Assembly: GCF_039543225.1 (NCBI RefSeq)
Contig: NZ_BAABJI010000002.1
Location: 930,001-994,000, forward strand
From: Mucilaginibacter defluvii
GTDB taxonomy: Bacteria; Bacteroidota; Bacteroidia; Sphingobacteriales; Sphingobacteriaceae
Direction: 5' to 3'
DNA: 64,000 bases
In this document: piece by piece, positions 52,472-61,736 of the stretch
Layout of the letters: the number at the start of each line of letters is the position of its first letter
Numbering within the stretch: position 1 is the stretch's first letter
Program-made: the position numbers and the translations under genes
Notes under the pieces: model-generated
Database searches by the model: none
Told to the model about the DNA's origin: nothing
The model's input: the letters and a program-made list of their open reading frames with translations, nothing else

Positions 52472-53056
52472 TTAAAAAATTTTCTTTCTGATCCGGCTCA
52501 ACGTTTCCGGCTTTATGCCGAGGTATGAAGCGATATGATGCTGTGGAATTTCGGCAATAACATTCGGCCGCTCTTTAAATAGATTCAGGTACCGTTGCTT
52601 AGGTGAATCATAGATCAGTGACACCTGGCGGTTTATGCTGGATCTGAGTATAGCTTCGTACATTTTAAAAAAGCATTTTAAAAGCGAAGGATACTCATAG
52701 GCCAGTTCCTCTACTTCGGCAAAATTCGCCTCAAAACATACGGAATCTTTCATGGCCTGTATATTGCTCAAGGCAGGTTTGTTTTCCCTCAATGCGTCAA
52801 GATCCGTTATCAGGTCCGGACTGAAGAAAAAATTCGAAGTATGCTCCACGCCGTCATTCAGGTAATAGCATCTTAATATACCCGAATGAAGGTAATATAG
52901 GTTCTTGACCGAATCACCTTCCCTAGACAGATGGTCCCACTTCCTGATCTGAACTGCGCGATGCAGATCCGCATATTTATTGAACGCTTCTTCCTCTACA
53001 GGTGCGAAATAGTTAACGAACGCTCTCAATGATTCCCGTGTTTCCTGCTCTTCCAT
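52472..53056 (-). CDS. Crp/Fnr family transcriptional regulator
   Basis: 194 residues with a cyclic-nucleotide-binding-like beta barrel (LSREGDSVKNLYYLHSGILRCYYLNDG) and a C-terminal helix-turn-helix HHIASYLGIKPETLSRIRK, the form common in Bacteroidota one-component regulators of this family. The phosphate-binding cassette of true cAMP receptors is not evident, so the ligand may differ. It starts 26 bases after the TonB receptor stop in the same direction; co-transcription and control of that receptor are likely. Confidence 0.92.
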   Translation of the reverse strand: MEEQETRESLRAFVNYFAPVEEEAFNKYADLHRAVQIRKWDHLSREGDSVKNLYYLHSGILRCYYLNDGVEHTSNFFFSPDLITDLDALRENKPALSNIQAMKDSVCFEANFAEVEELAYEYPSLLKCFFKMYEAILRSSINRQVSLIYDSPKQRYLNLFKERPNVIAEIPQHHIASYLGIKPETLSRIRKKIF

Positions 53057-53082
53057 TAGCTGTTAAAGTAATGACTTAAACG

Positions 53083-55500
53083 TTAAAACTGCAACTTGTA
53101 ACCAAAATCTGGAAATAAGCCGATCTGATCCGCCTGGTCAACATTATTTGTCAGGCGGTTGTACCGGCGCACAAACACATTCTTTTTATTAGTTACATTT
53201 TGCAGGTCGATATAAAACTGGTGTGATACTTTTTTACGGCTGCTGTTGATTTTCATACCAAACTTTACATCCATTCGAAAATAGGCATCATATTGCCGAC
53301 TGAAGGCAATGTTATCCTGTAACACTTCATACCCTGCCGCACGGCTTGCCTGCAGATCGACCGGTGTATAGTGTCGACCCCCTGCCGTGCTGAGGCGCGT
53401 GTCCGCGAAAAGCACGTTACGGCCGCTGCCTACCTTAAACTCCTTACCGGCAAGTACGTTGACCACATAACCGTTATTGAAGGGTGAATTGCGGGTTATG
53501 CCATCGCTGCCCTTGTACTTGGCTTCAAATACTGACGCCGTAGTCAGCCCGTACCATCCATTGTCGAGGAACTTTTCGATGGTAAGCTCAACGCCTGCAT
53601 TGCGGCCCGACCCTTTGCTTACCAAGCCGAATTTATCTATACTGAATCCAAAGGTAGCTCCCTCGGTAAGCGACGAATAGCTGCTCGGGTTCGCTTCTAC
53701 TGCTGCATTGCTAATACTTTGATAATAGGCTTCAATCTTGGTTCGCCAGCCACTGGCCGGACGCAGGTCATACCCCAGCACATAGTGGTTACTGCGTACC
53801 AGGTCAAGATCTCTGTTGGTCTGAACAGGACTTCCGTTGATGTACTGATTCAGGAATAAGATCGGTGCCGGGACGTTTTGATGGTGTAAGCCATACCCGA
53901 ACGAAAGGCTGTGTGCCGGTGCGATACGCCAGGTAAGCGAGGCCCTGGGTTCAGGAACAAATTCACTGTTCAGCGAAACGTACTGACCATGCAACCCCGC
54001 ATTTAAGGTCAATGCTTCAGCAATCCGAAATTGCCCTTGTACATAAGGTTGAAAGATGGTATAACTGTTATTTGAATTGATCAGGTTGATATAGTCCGGA
54101 AAGCTGTCGTTGTCACTATCGGCCTGCCTTTCACGACTTGTCAGATCAGCCTTTAAATTATACCGTTCCAGCAATAATCCTGCGCGCAAATTAAAACGAT
54201 TGCTATACCGGGCATTGTAAACAGAAGACAAGGTGATACGGCTTTCGTTGTTATTGATCTTTGTAAATGGCAACGTTGTTGATCGTGGAGTGTCATAATT
54301 AAAAATACGCTCACGGTCAACATTCTCACTGCTGGAAGATGCGCCGATGGTTGTCTTAATTGAAGAATAGCTGTTAACAGCTAACAAGTGCTTTAAACCG
54401 ATAACGCCAAACTTTGAGACGACGTCGGTATTCTCATCTTTAGCAGCAAAGAGATCGTTCTCATCGATCCCATCGCCCCGGAAGTTTATATTTGAACGGG
54501 CAGCTATCCCGAACAGTGAAAAGTTACCAAGCTTAGATTTGCCCAGGTCGAAGTTAAAAGAAAGGTCAGCATAATTTGGTAAGGCTGTGGTACCGCCGGC
54601 ATTAAACAATCCCGCTAACCCGTACCGTGCAGCGACCAGGAACGATCCCTTTTTTGCGAGCGGTCCTTCGGCCATTGCCTCTGCCCCTGTGAAGGCACCT
54701 GCGGAAAACGTATACTCATAAACATCTTTGTTCCCCTTGCGAAAAGCGATATCAAAAACGCCGCCTAACGCGTTGCCATATTCCCCTGGAAAAGCAGAGG
54801 TTATAAAATCAGAGTTGCCAATCACATTTACATTGAGGGCCGACACCGGGCTGCCGGTAGTACCTAAACTGGAAAAGTGGTTGGGACTGGGCACAGGTAT
54901 GCCTTCAATGCGCCATAGTACACCTGTAGGCGAATTACCACGCACTACAATATCATTACGGCTATCATCCGGTGCAGATACCCCGGCGAAATTAGTGGCC
55001 AGACGCGCCACATCGCTCCGACCACCGGCAAACTTTGATATTTCTTCCGGGCTTACCTGCCGTGCGCTTACCGCAGCCAGTTTGTTCAATGGCCGGTCTT
55101 TAGGCGGCCCCACGCTGATCACCACTTCGGTTAGACTTTTAAAGCTTGCTGTAAGCTTTACATCGGCTAAGGCATCCTTGCCGGTGATGACATCAATATT
55201 GGGTACCGATGTTCTTTCGTAACCAACGAATGTGATGATGAGTGTTTTGCGGCCTACAGGCACTTTACTTAATCGGTAAGTACCATCTGCACCTGTGGAA
55301 GTTCTGATGGTGCTGTCTTCGGCCACGGTTATGGTTGCGCCTTTGATCGGGTTATCAACTGTGGCGTCCGATATACGGCCGCGGATATTACCAGTTTGCG
55401 CAAATGCAGGCGAACCCATAAAGATAAAGGCACCAAAAGCAAGCATAAAGTGTGTCAAATTCTTCTTTTTCTGTGTGTTGATCGTCGTAAAACATTTCAT
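53083..55500 (-). CDS. TonB-dependent receptor with carboxypeptidase-like domain
   Basis: 805 residues. A signal peptide ending in FAQ is followed by a CarboxypepD_reg-like domain (IRGRISDATVDNPIKGATITVAE) and a plug (VVISVGPPKDRP, NDIVVRGNSPTGVLWRIEGIPVP) and a barrel ending IGLFPDFGYKLQF. It is shorter than SusC proteins and has no SusD, so it resembles a siderophore- or small-molecule receptor. The substrate is not readable. It is paired with the Crp/Fnr regulator 26 bases downstream and is divergent from the SDR gene at 55713. Confidence 0.93.
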   Translation of the reverse strand: MKCFTTINTQKKKNLTHFMLAFGAFIFMGSPAFAQTGNIRGRISDATVDNPIKGATITVAEDSTIRTSTGADGTYRLSKVPVGRKTLIITFVGYERTSVPNIDVITGKDALADVKLTASFKSLTEVVISVGPPKDRPLNKLAAVSARQVSPEEISKFAGGRSDVARLATNFAGVSAPDDSRNDIVVRGNSPTGVLWRIEGIPVPSPNHFSSLGTTGSPVSALNVNVIGNSDFITSAFPGEYGNALGGVFDIAFRKGNKDVYEYTFSAGAFTGAEAMAEGPLAKKGSFLVAARYGLAGLFNAGGTTALPNYADLSFNFDLGKSKLGNFSLFGIAARSNINFRGDGIDENDLFAAKDENTDVVSKFGVIGLKHLLAVNSYSSIKTTIGASSSSENVDRERIFNYDTPRSTTLPFTKINNNESRITLSSVYNARYSNRFNLRAGLLLERYNLKADLTSRERQADSDNDSFPDYINLINSNNSYTIFQPYVQGQFRIAEALTLNAGLHGQYVSLNSEFVPEPRASLTWRIAPAHSLSFGYGLHHQNVPAPILFLNQYINGSPVQTNRDLDLVRSNHYVLGYDLRPASGWRTKIEAYYQSISNAAVEANPSSYSSLTEGATFGFSIDKFGLVSKGSGRNAGVELTIEKFLDNGWYGLTTASVFEAKYKGSDGITRNSPFNNGYVVNVLAGKEFKVGSGRNVLFADTRLSTAGGRHYTPVDLQASRAAGYEVLQDNIAFSRQYDAYFRMDVKFGMKINSSRKKVSHQFYIDLQNVTNKKNVFVRRYNRLTNNVDQADQIGLFPDFGYKLQF

Positions 55501-55712
55501 GTTGAGGGTTTTATTTGTGATGCAGCAAATGTATCCCGGCAGGAAAAATTAGGACGTTGACTTTGGTCAAGAAAAAAACTATTCGAGCGTTAAGGCATCC
55601 GGACGTGGGGCGCAGTACATGCAGAATGTTTGAATTTTGCAGCTTTTGGTTTTTTATTCGCAGCTACGCTTTTTGGATGCCCGATAATTTTGATCTAACA
55701 AAATATCTAAAT

Positions 55713-56462
55713 ATGGAACAGATCAAAATTCAAGGAAAAGTAGTCGCCATTACAGGTGCGAGCAGCGGTATTGGCGAGGCAATTGCCAAACACCTGGCTA
55801 AGTTGGGTGCGAAGGTGGTATTAGGCGCAAGGCGTACCGACAACCTAAAAACGATCACCGGGGCCATCATTGCCCAAGGCGGACAGGCTGTTTACAAAAG
55901 CCTCGACGTAACCGATCAGCAGGACGTAGCTTCTTTTGCAAAGTTTGCCACAGAGCAGTACGGCACGCTCGATGTTTTCATCAATAACGCCGGACTCATG
56001 CCGCTGTCGATGATCAACGCATATAAAATCAAGGAATGGCACCAGATGATCGATGTGAACGTGAAAGGTGTCTTACATGGTATCGCAGCTGCCCTGCCCA
56101 TCTTTGAAGCAAAGGATAGCGGCCAATTCGTAAACATCACTTCTGTTGGCGATCGCTGGGTAGGCCCAACTTCTACCGTTTACAGTGCGACCAAGTTTGC
56201 CGTAAGGGCAATATCAGATGGCTTGCGGCAAGAAGTAAGCGAGAATATCCGGGTAACACTGGTAGCGCCCGGTGCAACCCAGTCAGAACTGGCGGAAACT
56301 ATTTCAGATCCTGAACTTAAGAAACAGGCTATTGAAAAGTTCCGCATCAACCTTTTGCCTGCCGAGGCAATTGCCAGGGCTGTAGCTTATGCAATTGAGC
56401 AACCCGCCGATGTAGATGTTAATGAGATCGTCGTTCGTCCGACGGCACAAAAATCATTTTAA
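55713..56462 (+). CDS. SDR family oxidoreductase
   Basis: 249 residues from the ATG at 55713 (52 extra residues in the longer frame are unlike the family). TGASSGIGEA, NNAG, Ser in NITSVGD and YSATK are present, and GARR after strand 2 suggests NADPH. It is close to the group of YdfG-like SDRs with a VNVKGVLHGIAAALPIF segment. The next SDR starts 17 bases later, so the two are probably co-transcribed. Confidence 0.93.
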   Translation: MEQIKIQGKVVAITGASSGIGEAIAKHLAKLGAKVVLGARRTDNLKTITGAIIAQGGQAVYKSLDVTDQQDVASFAKFATEQYGTLDVFINNAGLMPLSMINAYKIKEWHQMIDVNVKGVLHGIAAALPIFEAKDSGQFVNITSVGDRWVGPTSTVYSATKFAVRAISDGLRQEVSENIRVTLVAPGATQSELAETISDPELKKQAIEKFRINLLPAEAIARAVAYAIEQPADVDVNEIVVRPTAQKSF

Positions 56463-56479
56463 AATACACTTGTCAGACT

Positions 56480-57379
56480 ATGGAAAACCAACGCAACACT
56501 ACCGTTCTGATCACCGGCGCAGGATCTGGAATGGGTTTACATACTGCGCAAACTTTAGCATTACAAGGCTACCAGGTCTTTGCCGGGATCAGGGACCCGC
56601 AGGGACGGAATACGCATAAGTCAAAGCGTTTGCTTGAATATGTTGAAAGCCGTGGTAAAAGTATCGAGATCGTGGACCTCGATATACTTAAAGAGGATTC
56701 TTGTGCACAAGCTGCAAAATATATAAATAACAAGTATGGCCAAGTCGATGTCGTGATCCATAATGCTGCACATCTTTTCATTGGTTATTCAGAAGGCTTT
56801 AAGCCTGAGCAGATCGCCAGTTCGTTAAATACCAATGTATTGGGTGCCCACCGGCTTAACAGGGCAGTACTGCCCTATATGCGGAAACAAGGAAGCGGCC
56901 TGATCTTATATGTGGGTAGCGGAATTACAAATGTTACCGCACCCTTTATGGCGCCGTATGTGATCGGTAAGGCGGCACTTGACGCATTAGCCGAAAATAC
57001 CGCTTACGAGATCAGCCAGTTCGGCGTGGAAACCACCATATTGATGCCCGGCGTTTACATGGACGATACCTCGCATTTTGAAACGGCAGAATTTCCAGCT
57101 GATGAAGAAGTGCTGAAGGATTATGAGCGATTGCAAAAGGATTATGATCATTATGAAGCAGGATTACGAAATTTATTTCGCTTTGGAGATGCGCCCATAC
57201 AGAGCGTTGCCGACAAGATCGCCGAAATATTGAACATTCCGGAAGGGCAACGGCCGCTAAGAACAACCGTGGATTATTCGGACTGGCTTGCTGAGCCAGG
57301 TAACGGCGTTAGGGAAGCATTGACGGAACGTGCTTTCCGGGTTCTGGGCTACAGCCATCTGTTAAAAGTAAAACAATAA
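56480..57379 (+). CDS. SDR family oxidoreductase
   Basis: 299 residues, longer than typical for the family. The cofactor loop is TGAGSGMGLH, the Asn motif HNAA is a variant of NNAG, Ser is in YVGSGI and the catalytic Tyr/Lys in YVIGK. It carries an extended C-terminal segment (PADEEVLKDYERLQKDYDHY and beyond). It is the second gene of a pair and is closed by a hairpin at 57389. Substrate unknown. Confidence 0.9.
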   Translation: MENQRNTTVLITGAGSGMGLHTAQTLALQGYQVFAGIRDPQGRNTHKSKRLLEYVESRGKSIEIVDLDILKEDSCAQAAKYINNKYGQVDVVIHNAAHLFIGYSEGFKPEQIASSLNTNVLGAHRLNRAVLPYMRKQGSGLILYVGSGITNVTAPFMAPYVIGKAALDALAENTAYEISQFGVETTILMPGVYMDDTSHFETAEFPADEEVLKDYERLQKDYDHYEAGLRNLFRFGDAPIQSVADKIAEILNIPEGQRPLRTTVDYSDWLAEPGNGVREALTERAFRVLGYSHLLKVKQ

Positions 57380-57388
57380 CTATTCAAG

Positions 57389-57416
57389 AGATCCGGAGCC
57401 GGCAGGTTCCGGATCT
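57389..57416 (+). terminator. Hairpin after the SDR pair
   Basis: AGATCCGGA (57389-57397) pairs with TCCGGATCT (57408-57416) around a 10-base loop. Followed by TCATTAAA, with no strong T run. Confidence 0.65.
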
Positions 57417-57437
57417 TCATTAAATACAACGCCACGG

Positions 57438-57635
57438 ATGATCATAAATATTATCGATATGTGGGTTACTGCTGATAGCTACATCAGGCAGGAGCTTTTA
57501 CCTAACGGGCACTACGAAATCAAGGGGGCACACATTGAATATTGGGATGACACCGGCTTTACCGCTGACGGGGATTTTACCGATGATAACACGCTGGCGC
57601 ACGGTGACTATATATTTTACAGGGAGATCAAATAA
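57438..57635 (+). CDS. Atu4866-like small protein with internal deletion
   Basis: 65 residues. MWVTADSYIRQELLPNGHY followed by IEYWDDTGFTADGDFTDDN matches the Atu4866-type small domain (found beside oxidoreductases), ending in a YIFYRE strand. Compared with what I recall of the family, the part between the asparagine-glycine turn and IEYWDD is shorter by about 15 residues, so one strand pair may be lost. The start could be 57438 or the ATG at 57459. It is 22 bases from the next lipoprotein gene. Function unknown. Confidence 0.7.
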   Translation: MIINIIDMWVTADSYIRQELLPNGHYEIKGAHIEYWDDTGFTADGDFTDDNTLAHGDYIFYREIK

Positions 57636-57656
57636 GCGCTTATTAAAAAAACATCT

Positions 57657-58148
57657 ATGAAACTAAAAGTATTTCTCATGAGCATAATGCTTGCCTTTAG
57701 CGTTGGCTGTCATATAGACGAGGACAGGCAAACCGAGCAGCAAAATTTACAATTGGTCGAAAAAGCATTTGAAAACTGGAAGAACAATGAAGGCACCGTG
57801 TTTGATCTGCTTGATGAAAAGGTAACCTGGGTAGTTGCCGGATCAAGTCCGGTATCAGGTACTTACCATAGTAAGAAAGAGCTTTTAGCTGTTGTGGGCC
57901 GGATCAATGGTAAGTTGAGCGGCGCGATCGTTCCCACAGTTGAAAGCATCGTTGCCCGCGACAGTTTGGTCATTGCGCTTTGGCATGGTAAGGCCCCGGC
58001 GAAAAATGGAGGGACTTACCATAATAATTACGCCTGGCACATGACTTTTATTAACGGTAAAATTGTTAAGGTAACTGCTTTTTTGGATACTTACCGGCTG
58101 GCTGAATTATTGCAAGCAAATAGTCTGCGAAGTTCAACTAAAGATTAG
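57657..58148 (+). CDS. SnoaL/NTF2-like lipoprotein
   Basis: 163 residues. The signal ends AFSVGC with Cys at about residue 18, so it is probably a lipoprotein. The mature part is an NTF2-like cone fold: NLQLVEKAFENWKNNEGTVFDLLDEKVTWVVAGSSPVSGTY in outline and the closing GKIVKVTAFLDTYRL. SnoaL-like proteins include isomerases, epoxide hydrolases and pure binding proteins; the envelope location is unusual for the family. It belongs to the detoxification-like cluster. Substrate unknown. Confidence 0.85.
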   Translation: MKLKVFLMSIMLAFSVGCHIDEDRQTEQQNLQLVEKAFENWKNNEGTVFDLLDEKVTWVVAGSSPVSGTYHSKKELLAVVGRINGKLSGAIVPTVESIVARDSLVIALWHGKAPAKNGGTYHNNYAWHMTFINGKIVKVTAFLDTYRLAELLQANSLRSSTKD

Positions 58149-58233
58149 CTTCTGAAAGAAATAAACCACTCGATTTTTAAAGTGTTGTAGCTTTACTTTG
58201 AAAACTTATAAAAAACACTAACCTTTTGGAAAA

Positions 58234-59056
58234 ATGAAAACTTGGTTCATAACAGGAACGTCTACCGGAATTGGCAGAGTACTCATAGAAAAGTTATTAA
58301 AAAGGGTGACAAGGTGTTTGCCACCATACGTAAACCGGACGCACTTGATGATTTGAAAGCGCAATATCCCGAAACGCTATCTGTTGCTATACTAGATGTA
58401 ACCGATACCGCGGCAATCAACGAGGTAATTACTAAGGCTTTTGCCGAGATGGGTAACATTGATGTTATTGTAAACAACGCGGGATATGCATTATTCTGTG
58501 CGGTTGAGGAGGCATCGAATGAACAGATAAGACAGCAGATCGATACCAACGTTATAGGTTCGATACAGGTCATACGTGCCGCGTTGCCATTTTTAAGACA
58601 GCAAGGGCACGGCCGGATTATGCAGATTTCAACAGCTGGCGGACAAACCACTTACCCTAATTTTGGATATTACCATACCACTAAGTGGCAATTGAAGGCT
58701 TCTGTGATACTATTGCAAAAGAATTAGCGCCATTGAATATTGAAGTTACCATTGTTGAACCGAGTGCGCATCCAACCGCGTTTGGTACCGCAATGGTTAC
58801 AGCCCCGGTAATGGAAGCTTATGAAAATACGCCTGCCGGCGAAGTAAGAAGAGCTATCGCTTCGGGTAGTTTCCCTATTCGGAATGATGTTGACATCAGC
58901 GTAAAATCTATCATTGACAGCCTGAAAAAGTCTCCTGCCCCGTTACGGCTGGCCTTAGGCGGTGATGCTTATCGAGATATGCGAGCTTCACTTATCTCAA
59001 GATTGGAGGCACTTGACGCGCAAAAAGATATTGCGATGGCCAGTGAGATGAATTAG
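58234..59056 (+). pseudogene. SDR family oxidoreductase with two frameshifts
   Basis: The ATG at 58234 opens MKTWFITGTSTGIGRVLIEKLL, then the frame shifts near 58297-58304 (five A where six would restore KKGDKVFATIRKPDAL). It runs through NNAG and YYHTTK to about 58688, where TGG before CAATTG lacks one G; the third frame then reads AIEGFCDTIAKELAPLNIEV to the stop at 59056. Joined, the three parts make a normal SDR of about 275 residues. Both lesions are single-base losses in short runs, so sequencing error and true decay are both possible. Confidence 0.85.
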
Positions 59057-59077
59057 CTGGAGAGCTGGTATAAATAA

Positions 59078-59112
59078 ATCCTGAAGTTGACGACCTAGCT
59101 CAGCTTCAGGAT
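59078..59112. terminator. Hairpin between the SDR pseudogene and the flavoprotein
   Basis: ATCCTGAAG (59078-59086) pairs with CTTCAGGAT (59104-59112). It lies between convergent genes. No clear T run on the plus strand. Confidence 0.6.
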
Positions 59113-59154
59113 AATAATATTCTGATTAAGATGATGTGAATTTCGCAGATAAGC

Positions 59155-59685
59155 TTAAAGTGTCTTGAGGAACTCTAAATATTTAGGAACACTTTTTTCT
59201 ATCCAGTCAGCAGATGAATGATCGTCTATACCAAAGTAAACGAATGGCGGGCGATACTCAGCCCTGATATAATCAAAGCTCAATTTGAACGGGCGAATAA
59301 GTTTCTCAACGGTGATCCCGTATTTACCCGAAGGTTGATAATCATGCTCCGCGATGCCGGTCGAGATAGCCATGGTTATCTTTTTACCGGCCAAACCAAA
59401 CTCGCTTTCCCTGCCGAATGCCCAGCCTGGCAGCACTACCTCATCAAGCCATTTCTTAAAAAACGAAGGACAGTTAAACCAATAGAATGGAAACTGAAAT
59501 ACGATCTTATCGAACTTTTCTACCAGCTTCTGTTCCGCCTCAACATCTAACTGTTCATCCGGGTAAGCTTTATACAGCTGATGGACCCTATACAGATCAG
59601 GGTATTTATTTAGCTCCTCGATCCATCGCTTGCTTACGACCGAGGTTTCGATATTTGGATGAATTGCTATTATAAGGGTTTTCAT
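59155..59685 (-). CDS. NAD(P)H-quinone reductase-like flavoprotein
   Basis: 176 residues of the flavodoxin-like NQO1/KefF/MdaB type. TLIIAIHPNIETSVVSKRW holds the FMN/FAD phosphate loop, and VFQFPFYWFNCPSFFKKWLDEV is the isoalloxazine-binding hallmark. GKKITMAISTG follows. Such enzymes reduce quinones by two electrons and protect from redox cycling. It fits the adjoining HxlR, RidA and SDR genes as a quinone or electrophile response set (inference). Confidence 0.92.
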   Translation of the reverse strand: MKTLIIAIHPNIETSVVSKRWIEELNKYPDLYRVHQLYKAYPDEQLDVEAEQKLVEKFDKIVFQFPFYWFNCPSFFKKWLDEVVLPGWAFGRESEFGLAGKKITMAISTGIAEHDYQPSGKYGITVEKLIRPFKLSFDYIRAEYRPPFVYFGIDDHSSADWIEKSVPKYLEFLKTL

Positions 59686-59818
59686 TCTTGAAAATTCAAA
59701 AGCGATATTATAGCATAGGCATACAATACCGCTTTTTTACAGGTTAAAGGTTAAACGCCACAGCATTAACGCATATACAACATCAATGTTCGCATATGCT
59801 CAGCCTGTAGCTGTTTCA

Positions 59819-60208
59819 TTATCTTACAACGGTAGCTTCCAACTCCACCTTCAAGGTTTCGTAAAGCTCCTTGACTTCCACAAATGTTCCGGCCTGCTTA
59901 ATATCGTTCTTGGCAATCCACTCACCAAAGGTGTCAAAAACAGCTAAAAATTCCTCATGAGAGGTGGTATAAACTGTTAGTCTAACTATATTTTTAGTTT
60001 CATAACCAGCTTGAGTTATTACCCTTTCAAGGTTTTCGATCGCGATCAACAGCTGCGTTTTCATATCTGCTGTGCTTGAAGTACCATCAGGTAATACTGC
60101 TGCCTGACCAGCACAATAGAGCGTTCCTTGTACTTGTGTAACTTCTACCGCCTGAACATAATGGCGGTCATCCTGCCATTTCCAGGGATTAATAATGCGC
60201 TTTTCCAT
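59819..60208 (-). CDS. RidA family protein
   Basis: 129 residues from the ATG at 60208, giving the normal family start. YPE-like core: VEVTQVQGTLYCAGQAAVLPDGTSS, LLIAIENLERVITQAGYETKNIVRLTVYTT in outline and the closing VEVKELYETLKVELEATVV. RidA proteins hydrolyse reactive enamine/imine intermediates. The usual Arg of the RidA subfamily active site near the C-terminus is not seen (KVELEATVV instead of VEIEAIA), so it belongs to a different YjgF subgroup and the deaminase role is uncertain. Confidence 0.88.
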   Translation of the reverse strand: MEKRIINPWKWQDDRHYVQAVEVTQVQGTLYCAGQAAVLPDGTSSTADMKTQLLIAIENLERVITQAGYETKNIVRLTVYTTSHEEFLAVFDTFGEWIAKNDIKQAGTFVEVKELYETLKVELEATVVR

Positions 60209-60326
60209 AGTTTTTATCTTTATTATATAACAGATCAAATTAGTGTTTGATCATATCCAAAGTTCTTTATAATTAATTGAATACGCCTGTGAGGTAGGTC
60301 ACAAAAGTGTTGTGCGCAATATCACA

Positions 60327-60890
60327 TCAAAAGCTGAGCCTGCTTAATGCCTCTCTGGATACGCCAAGGTAAGCAGCAAGCTGCGTTTTGGGTACGCGCT
60401 GTAATAACTTTGGTTGTTGCCGTATCAACTGTTCGTACCGCTCCTGAACGCTGGTGGTCATTAACGACAGTATCCGGCGCTGTGCAGCAAGAAAACCGTT
60501 CGTTACTCTTTCCAGAAAAAAGGCTTCAATTTTAGGCAAGCCCACCCTTAAAGCCTTAAAATTATCGAGCGAGAGGCAAAGTGCTTCGGTATCTTCCAGG
60601 CATTCCATAGATAGCGTCGCGTTGGTTCGGGTATAGTAGGCCTGAAAATCATTATCCCACCAGTCTTCCATAGCAAATGCCAGTATATGTTGCTTCGCTT
60701 TTTGATCTGTGTAAACGAGTTTGGTCAAACCCGATAGCAGGTAATAATTGTGCAGTACAGGTTCGCCAACCTGTACCATAAACTGGTGCTTTTTGTAGCG
60801 CTTATGCGTAAAATGGCTGAAGATAAATTGATACTCTTCGTCGGTAAGCGATATGACCTTCTCAATATGTTCGCGCAGTTGATGACTCAT
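60327..60890 (-). CDS. Crp/Fnr family transcriptional regulator
   Basis: 187 residues from the ATG at 60890. cNMP-binding-like barrel (QFMVQVGEPVLHNYYLLSGLTKLVYTDQ) and a C-terminal helix-turn-helix with PKTQLAAYLGVSREALSRLSF, truncated right after the recognition helix as in other members of this Bacteroidota group. It lies 118 bases upstream of the RidA gene in the same direction and may control the RidA/quinone-reductase side. The effector is unknown. Confidence 0.9.
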   Translation of the reverse strand: MSHQLREHIEKVISLTDEEYQFIFSHFTHKRYKKHQFMVQVGEPVLHNYYLLSGLTKLVYTDQKAKQHILAFAMEDWWDNDFQAYYTRTNATLSMECLEDTEALCLSLDNFKALRVGLPKIEAFFLERVTNGFLAAQRRILSLMTTSVQERYEQLIRQQPKLLQRVPKTQLAAYLGVSREALSRLSF

Positions 60891-60982
60891 AAGTAATGCA
60901 ATTATACAAAACGGTTGCATTATCAGCAGGGCGAACTTGGAGCTTTGGCTCAAGCATAAATGTAGCCTTCTGAATCAGTACT

Positions 60983-61732
60983 TTATTTACTTATCAACTT
61001 GCCATACACAACCGACCTAAGCAGATCTTCTTTTCTATGGCGCGAAACAGGAAGCTGCTTTCCGTTGATAAAAACTCTTCCGCCGGAAATTGCATCTATT
61101 TTATGGGTATTAACCAAAAACGACTGATGTATTCTGAAAAACCAGTCTTTTGGCAGCATCTCCTCTAACGATGCCATGGTTTGATGAATGATAAAAGCTT
61201 TATCGGTAAAATGTAACTTTAGATAGTTCTGCATTCCCTCTGCAAATAATATGTCCTGCCACTCTATCCGTTGAAAGGTGTCACCCTGCCGGATATACAT
61301 GTCTGAATCAGCCCCTTCTCTATTTTGTAATATAATACGGGATTGATATATGTCTAATGCTTTGTTAGCAGCCTGAAAAAAGCGCTGAAACTCCAGGGGC
61401 TTCATCAGGTAATCCACCACGTTTAGCCGGAACCCTTCCAGCGCATGTTCCGAATAGGCGGTGGTCATGATAGTAAGCGGTGCCCGCTCTAATGATCCTA
61501 AAAACTCAAGTCCGGATAACATGGGCATATTAATATCCAGGAACATCAAGTCTATTTCTTTGGTTTTTAAGATTTCCGCGGCTTTTATGGCAGAGGTGCT
61601 GGTACCTGCAACCTCTAAAAAACCCAACTGGTTAATCAAATTAACTACGCCTTTAATGGCAATCGGCTCATCATCAATAATAAGGCATTTTAAAAGCCTA
61701 CTGCTTGTTTGCCTCGATACTACTTCGCTCAT
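60983..61732 (-). CDS. LytTR family response regulator
   Basis: 249 residues from the ATG at 61732. The receiver domain has CLIIDDEPIAIKG (acidic pocket) and LMFLDINMPMLSG, whose Asp at about residue 64 is the phosphoacceptor, then TAYSEHALEGF. The LytTR DNA-binding domain follows (IEWQDILFAEGMQNYLKLHF, FFRIHQSFLVNTHKI, PVSRHRKEDLL). The gene starts 4 bases after the kinase stop. It probably responds to the kinase at 61737; the divergent outer-membrane protein is a plausible target. Confidence 0.95.
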   Translation of the reverse strand: MSEVVSRQTSSRLLKCLIIDDEPIAIKGVVNLINQLGFLEVAGTSTSAIKAAEILKTKEIDLMFLDINMPMLSGLEFLGSLERAPLTIMTTAYSEHALEGFRLNVVDYLMKPLEFQRFFQAANKALDIYQSRIILQNREGADSDMYIRQGDTFQRIEWQDILFAEGMQNYLKLHFTDKAFIIHQTMASLEEMLPKDWFFRIHQSFLVNTHKIDAISGGRVFINGKQLPVSRHRKEDLLRSVVYGKLISK

Positions 61733-61736
61733 AATA

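Noticed and set aside
55557-55712. Extended N-terminus for the SDR at 55713
   Set aside because: The extension is Phe/Trp/Cys-rich, unlike SDRs, and covers the likely promoter.
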